From NCBI RefSeq assembly GCF_964340395.1, contig NC_135563.1:11816651-11880650 (forward strand): a stretch of 64,000 bases of DNA. Direction: 5' to 3'. The translations under genes and the position numbers were made by a program. The notes below the pieces were generated by a model that saw only the letters and a program-made list of their open reading frames with translations, was not told where the DNA came from and made no database searches. The DNA is from Glandiceps talaboti (lineage: Eukaryota; Hemichordata; Enteropneusta; Spengelidae). Within the stretch, counting starts at the first letter, position 1. Every line of letters begins with the position of its first letter. This document shows positions 57,146 to 64,000 of the stretch, in pieces.

Positions 57146-60100
57146 CAAAATGAAGGTATTTCATTTATAAATCAGCAAAATCACATAAATACTGCGATTT
57201 AAAATATGGTATAATTTGTACAGCTGCGTTTGTCAGATACTTTTATTATGAGACAAATTTACTATGTTGTTTGAAGTTAATTTTTCCTTCAATTTGAACT
57301 TCATCTGTCAATTTTACAGTAACGCTGACTTTTCTTTTGAGATGTCCGTATGGAATTCCGATCTTTGTGTCACATTTAAGTGATTTCACCCTCTCTCTCT
57401 TTGACCCTTAGCCATTAATGGACTACCATATGTTATTATATAAAGGAACGTGAGAAAACGAGTAAATTTTCTCTCCTTTGCGTTTATGAATTAGTTCTTA
57501 ATGAAAATTAATGGGGTGAATTAAATTTGATCGCTTTCTTTAAAGTGGAAATTAAACCTGTTTACAGAGTAATTAGATAGAAATAGAGCACATTATAAAA
57601 GGTCCACTTAGTTTAAGCAGTCGATATAAATTCCAAATGGCTGATGAGTATGGTTCGTTTATAGAAACAACTAATTTTAATGTGTTTTCTAAATTTTAGT
57701 CTATAAGTTTATTATACGTTGAATTTTATTCTAGATGTTTATTTCTTTCGCATGATCTGTCTGATGTCGTTGTATGTTACTAAACTGCAAAACACATCAT
57801 CTTTGAGCATAACGTAATCGTTCAATTACGAAGAATCTATAGCAAAGATGTTTTAAAGAAAAGTTCTGTCGGAGAAATATTTAATAATCCAACAGAAAGT
57901 TTCCACCGTGGGAAGACGAGTGCAAGCAGCTTGAAAGTAAACATACACAAAAACAGATTTGTGCGATAATAGCTTTCTCGTCAAGTGCGATTATGAGTTC
58001 GATGAGGTTAATGTTGTGAATGTATTCCTTTTCATGTCAGGTTGGGTTCAACTTAAATTGGGTTCTGATCTATTGATAGTTTGTGTATTGGAATGAATCA
58101 GCGATTTCCTTTTCATGCACACGAATGAAAGCATAAACACGGCCACCTTATTTTAGAGAAATTACCAGCTCATTTTACAGAAAATGATATGAAAGCAATG
58201 ATGCCCCTCAAGGCTTTCCCAGTCAGTCCACAGGCTATCCCGTAGTCATCCAGGCCTAGCAATATAGTACCTAACGGGCCCTTAGAGTAATAATGCCCGA
58301 CTGTCCTGGTCATTACTCCGGAGTTCCCCCAACCTCGCCAGCATCTTTTGAGAGAGACGAGAGTGAGTGCTTACCTACCCATCGAGTTAGTAACAAAAAC
58401 CCACTGTTTCCAGTGGGATAAATGCGAACGTCTAAAATATAGTCATTTCCCAATGACATTACATATACTGTATCATATACAAATGAGCCACTTTGTATAG
58501 AAGTCTAGCTATATCTCTTGACTTTAACTTTTGACATCTTTTCTATTTTTTTCTGAGTCTTCTCTACTACTATGTATTCCACCATTTGATCAATTGGCTA
58601 GTATCAGATTGCCACAAATTATAATATATAGCGGTTCGTGAAAAAGTTTGGTTTTACTTTCTTATTTTTTTATTGTTTTTTTTTTAAATTCTAGAGCACA
58701 TATACTTCCAGTGTTGTTGTTTCTCACTTCCGCACGATTGCTATCACTTATACAACAATCATACAACCGAGGTCACAGTTTTGTCTAAAGTACGAGGCAA
58801 TATAACAATTGAACAAAACACCATTTTCTTCCTTTCATTATGCCACTCAGCGGAAGCATCATTGAAAACATGTGCAGCATTTATGAACGATAATTATATT
58901 TGGTGCAGACAGAGTTACAATGTAACTTCACATACTTACTTCATTTGAATTGGTGACGACACTGTTTTGGGATAATGCCTCAGACGTGGGCGCTCTACTG
59001 GCTGTCAGAGATAACGCCAAGGGGTTGTGATCTGGAAAGTGTTGTGTCTGGCGTAACTGTGATTGATTACCACTTTAATTTAGTGTAGAAGTGTTGCAGT
59101 TACATTTTACGCACTCACTACAGACTAGTATAGGCACCCATGGCAGGTTGAGTAGTGTTTCAAAAATGAAAAAAGACAATTGATGGGTTCTCCAATTGTT
59201 ATGACGTTCACCTCTGTTCACATGTTGTACTTTGGACACACTGTGATCTTGGTAGGAATAAAGCAAATAACATATATATTTACAGGTGTTCTAAAATAGC
59301 TTTATTGACATAACCCACCATCTAGCAACAAAAGGGCAGTTTGCACACTCTGTCAAGAAAAATTACGAGCTGAAACATCAAGGATGACACTGAAACGGAT
59401 ATTTTGGTGTCAGAAACTGTGTTACCAATTATCTAGTTTGACAAACGCCAGATTAAGGCATCCAAAAAGATGACATAGAGAGATTTCCGTATCTCACTCA
59501 GGGATTTGTTTTAATAACAATTTGTATTGAACTCTTGTATCATTCGCCTGTCTTGCAACCATGTGATATACTGTCTAAGCCATTCGACATGTAATTGGAC
59601 ACCTTCAAGTCATGGTGTTCCCTTCTATTCACGTTTCTGACATTCATCACCTTTACAGAAAGGAAACAAGTTTTCAGGACAGTTTAGATAACTTATGTTG
59701 TCACAGGATAAAGATCGGGCACATGTGTATCGATTATAGACATAAAAGTGCACTTAGTCAGGATTACAATTTCCCGGATTCAAATCACTGTCGTTAAATC
59801 GTCTGCTGCTAAGACCCTGCCAAGTTTTCCTGATTCTTAGCCAACTATTATCCAGACAATCGAGGCTTCACTTGATGTTTTTTTGGCCAAGTCTCGAAGA
59901 TATGCTTTAAACGCTAACAGTAAACGTTGATGATGTGGATATATAGAGCATGTTAAGTCATGCCATATCAACTACATCGTCTATATTACGGAGACTGATG
60001 GCTATTGCTTAGCAACAAATTAAGACAGACGCTGTAATACTTTAAAGAGACACAAGCTGCAACTAGAACGTTTTAAAACAATAACCGGAATTGCTAGCTA

Positions 60101-63100
60101 TAATGGCTTAAGATAGTAATACCCTACACCTAGTAAAGGTATCGAATCACCTGTGAGTAAAACATATATGTGTAGTTATACACATGATATGGTACAATAA
60201 ATCTACCCAAAAGTAGTTTTAAGTCCGCACCCTAAAATCAACGTCCCAATGAATCATTATTTGAACTTATTACTATACTCTTATGGATAAATTGACACAT
60301 AATTAACATGTACAATGTCTAATTATTGATACTTTAACAATTTTCCGTCAATATATTCATTTTGTTGGTTGTCTGATCGAGAACGAATACTCAAGTTACA
60401 ACTAGTGCAGCTTTGGGTTTACAAAATTGTAAATGGTTACAACAACGTACCCTGTCCTTGTCACCAATCACAGTACATTAAGTCAAAGAGTTAAACAGTT
60501 TGAACTTCTTGAATTATTAAAGTATTCCATTCTGATTCCATCCAAGCACTTGGAGAAGTGTACATGTCGTGTATGCCTTAAATGATCATAACAAAGCCAT
60601 TCAAGTAGACACTAACTTTAATTCACTGAAAGTCATTTTAAAACAGCCAAAACAATAGTCATACTGTTCCTCACATACTCGATATACATTGACGCATCTA
60701 TCTTTACATGGAGTCCTTCAGATTAAAAGGTGTACTGAACAACACGCTTTGGATTACTACCAATCAGATCGGCCATGCATATGGGTTGTAATGTATAGTA
60801 CAGTTACTGTAATATCACGCCAGTGTCTTGAAGGAAATAAGGAAATTAAACGGAATTAAAAACCCCTCAAGATGTTATTTCAATTGAAATCGAAGTATTT
60901 ATTTATAATTTTCTCATCACCCCTACCTAACATATTATGTTTTTCATTCTGGCAACCAAAATAAAAACGCCATCTGTGGTCATATCTGAACAAAGAAAGA
61001 CCACTGATGGTAAGATGGAAGGACATCACAAGAGCACTAATAATCGCTAAAATCTGATACCTTACTCATTCTGACTTTAAGTGTCATAAGGTAATTACTA
61101 GGTACTATGAATTGAAAGGTGCATCAACATGTACACTTTTCTCATACTTTGATCTGAATTATTCAAATGTAGAAAGATATTGCATCATACTTTCACAGTA
61201 TGATAATAATGCACCCTTTATGATAACGTTTAAGCTTTCCATTGACAATTTCTCTGCACTATTTCTATGCATTTGCAATTCCATGCATCGGAACAGTATG
61301 GCGGAACGTCAATCAAAGGTGTTGTTTATATCCTTTCAGGAGTTAATCAGTTTACATCTGGATAATAAAATAACTGAATTGATAACGATATTTCAAATCC
61401 TGTCAGTAACAAATAGTAGATTCAGAAGAATATCTGACAATTCGTGGAAGCATTAAGTATACCTTAGATGACTTTTCATTTGAACTGTTATTCACATCAA
61501 AATCATGATCAAGATCTGATAACGAAATCATGTGACATAAGAGGCTTTGTCACTACGAGTCGCTAGACAATTAGTGACACACCTTTAAGTCACGAGTATT
61601 GTTCGGCTCAATAGAATAAAGAAAAATATTGGGAAGTAATAAAATCATATCTCCTGAAGTAAAATATATGAAAAATCAGGAAAAATTAATGGCGTTTTGG
61701 AACGTTTCGACTCATATTTCGAACACCGCAGAACAGGTGAGGTGTACACGGGTTGTTGTGACGTAGAACGACCATGGTATTAAAGCCATATTTTCTGTTA
61801 TGGGGCAATAATTTGAGGTTTGCATGGTATAAAAACTGCATGAAAGAATTGCTGGATACATTTAGTACGTCTCATTTCAGAATAGTCTATCATATACATG
61901 GACCATTTATTTAAACTACAGGACAATCTGATGCGAAATCGAAGTGAATGACAAAATCAATGTTTCCAATGGTAACGCATTCTTGAAAACAGTGCAACAT
62001 CTAAATTTAGAATTATAGTCTGTGTTTGATATTTTTTGTAGTATGCAGGCGTATAGAGATATTTGAAATCGATTATTAAGGTCAAGATCTGATATTCAGT
62101 TGGTGAACCTGACCTATATATTCCATTTTTTTTCAAGGCAAGTAACACCTGCATTTTGCAATTTGACCTTGAAGATAAGTATCTAAGATGAATAGAATAA
62201 AGGTCAGAACACTTAAAAATCATCACGAGGGATTTTGCCCTACATGATAAGGCTGCCTGCCACGTGAAAACATATATTTATCTCGCAATAGTGCTTGGCG
62301 TTGTCCTATGTTCGATTGATGCCTTTCAGTGAAAAATAGCCAAATTTGAAAAGTCAAATAAAAGCGATTTTGGGTATCACGTAGTAATATCAAGACATTG
62401 TTGTTCAGAAGTGTAGTTTAAGTGTCTACAACTATGTTCACATTATACGTATACAAGGAGCTGAACTTTGACCTTCATACCTTTCAACATATGGTAATGA
62501 TGACATCGCCAGATCTAGACCGGCGTGCAGTTTTCTCCCTTTCTCTACATTATACAGAAAAGGACACATATCGTTTGAGGTGTTGTGGCGTCTTTGCACT
62601 AAGTCGAAATTTTAATCAGATCGGATATCTCAAATATAGTAAACTAGTAACCCCAGCACAAATCACATTTTTAGCCAAAATGTAGGATGAGTCAGTTTTG
62701 ACAACTTGAAAATCCAATGAATCAATAACCATCCCGATGAATGTTGCTTTGTGTTAATATCACAAATGTTGTGACAATTGTCAAGTGATTGAAATCGATC
62801 ACTAGTTTGGCTGAACACGAATACGACGACAAGTGACGTACTATGATATTTGAAATAACTGCTCTAAAGTTGTAATATTGATCACGAAATATCCCATTTA
62901 CTCGAAAACAAGTAGGAAGCTACGCACCAGTTTATCGTTTGTTTTGAAAAGGACTAGTTGCAATCTTTCTTATAGTTAAGTTCAATGAACATCTGGAGAA
63001 TTTTGAACTTCAAAGAACTCGTGGATCAGAGGATAGTTTTTCCTTCCAGAAAAGAGTACAATTACGTTGCTACATGTAATAGAGAGAACTATATCCCCCA

Positions 63101-63739
63101 CATGCATCTGAATTGACATCTACAATGAATGTTGCACAAGAGAGACTCTTTATGAGCTGTTTCCATGGTTACACTGATGTAGGACCTATTTTGAATATCC
63201 CCAAACATCTGCCTTCATTGGGTAGTGTCCCTTCCTACTCTTGTTACTTCTATAATGAATACTCGAATATACATACATTCTTTCTAGGACTCGAAAATTC
63301 CTTCAAAACGTACATTCAGCACGAAGGTTATATGTAACAGATAGACTATGTTAGCTAGCCAAGGGGAACTTGTCTCCAACAATTGATCACTGTGTGACTG
63401 ATGCTTGACATTTCACAAACAGATGTTGAAATCGATGCTGTAGAAATTGATACAATCTTACACACGTTTAATGATCTATCAACGGGCGCCTAGGATGCAT
63501 TACATAAGAACGAATAGATCTGTCAACATCGTGAATTAATAGCTGAATTCACTTAGATCCACTTACACTGGGTCCCTATAGGTCTCCCTGCATGCCAGCC
63601 TACCTGCCTGCCTGCCCGTGCCAGTATGTCTGTATGTACGTGTGTACTGCTTGCTTGTTTTTTTCACTCAACTTTAATAAAATGGCGGTTTAGTCTCACA
63701 GACAATGTTGTATAAACCCATTTTATATTTTAGCACCCA
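57146..63739. other. gene-free sequence
   Basis: Contains a GC-richer island at 58195-58425 with a perfect 7-bp hairpin CCCACTG-TTTC-CAGTGGG (58400-58417). Open frames such as 61112-61456 and 62422-62685 have no recognisable domains. No gene was supported. Confidence 0.45.
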
Positions 63740-64000
63740 GTCAATGGGCTCCGTCTGTCCGTTCACCCAACCATAAAATGTCACTTCGCAGTATGCATCG
63801 GACTTCTTTCAAACCTGGTTCAAAGGTGACATGTCATATGGGACATATACATGAACCGAATGATGGCCATATTTATATTAAAAATTAACTCTTTACTGCA
63901 TACCCAACAAACTATAATGTATAGAGACTCCATTTAAGTGTCTACCCCTATATTATAAGATGCAAGCTTTCTTTTGAGCCCTTGACCTCCAGGGTCAATG
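63740..64000 (+). repeat. dispersed repeat family 1, copy C (cut by the window end)
   Basis: Begins at about GGGCTCCGTCTGTCCG and runs through CAAAGGTGACAT, CGAATGATGGCCAT and AGAGACTCCATTTAAGTGTC to CCTTGACCTCCAGGGTC. It links copy A (end blocks) to copy B (start blocks), showing that all three are one family. Confidence 0.6.

Noticed and set aside
57640-57660. CTGATGAG, possibly another hammerhead core
   Set aside because: No GAAA with a supporting stem II or stem III follows.

Overview
This window is eukaryotic and looks like a marine invertebrate animal. It is AT-rich and intron-bearing. It is dominated by non-coding DNA, with many long microsatellites, minisatellites and small non-autonomous mobile elements. 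The species cannot be fixed from the sequence. A lophotrochozoan, hemichordate or other non-vertebrate bilaterian would fit.

One real gene can be supported. It is a Cys-loop ligand-gated ion channel subunit of the nicotinic acetylcholine receptor (nAChR) family, on the + strand. Six coding exons lie between 11510 and 22210. Their lengths are 140, 45, 110, 203, 327 and 578 bases. The first three match the classic nAChR exon 2/3/4 sizes exactly. All introns are GT-AG, and the phases join without a break into 466 residues plus a stop codon. The protein carries the ligand-binding domain, the 13-residue Cys-loop, M1 to M4 and an intracellular loop. The upstream exon with the start codon and signal peptide was not identified with confidence. 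Two features are unusual: the loop-C vicinal cysteines are absent although the aromatic box is intact, and the glutamate normally at M2 position -1' is a glycine.

The best non-coding finds are two hammerhead ribozyme motifs. One lies on the minus strand in the left arm and spacer of a perfect 80-bp inverted repeat (4291-4469). The other is on the plus strand at 31380-31425, between two long (TA)n tracts. Both have the very short stem III typical of hammerheads carried by Penelope-like retroelements, so both loci are probably relics of such elements.

Layout: 1-11.5 kb is mostly gene-free, with (CTAA)n, (TA)n, (CCA)n, the palindrome and a dispersed repeat. 11.5-22.7 kb is the receptor gene; its introns hold a MITE-like element, two inverted clusters of a 43-bp unit, a G-rich element with inverted ends and an (AAT)n array. 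22.7-40 kb is a repeat-rich flank: a compound tetranucleotide array at 27 kb, a degenerate 25-bp satellite at 29.3-31.1 kb, the second hammerhead locus, and a recent ~409-bp tandem duplication containing (ATACA)n pentanucleotide arrays. 40-64 kb holds (GT)n and (CATA)n arrays, diverged tandem duplications, a tRNA-derived SINE on the minus strand at 54.8-55.2 kb, a second SINE-type tail at 57.1 kb and a truncated dispersed repeat at the window end. No other protein-coding gene was recognised.
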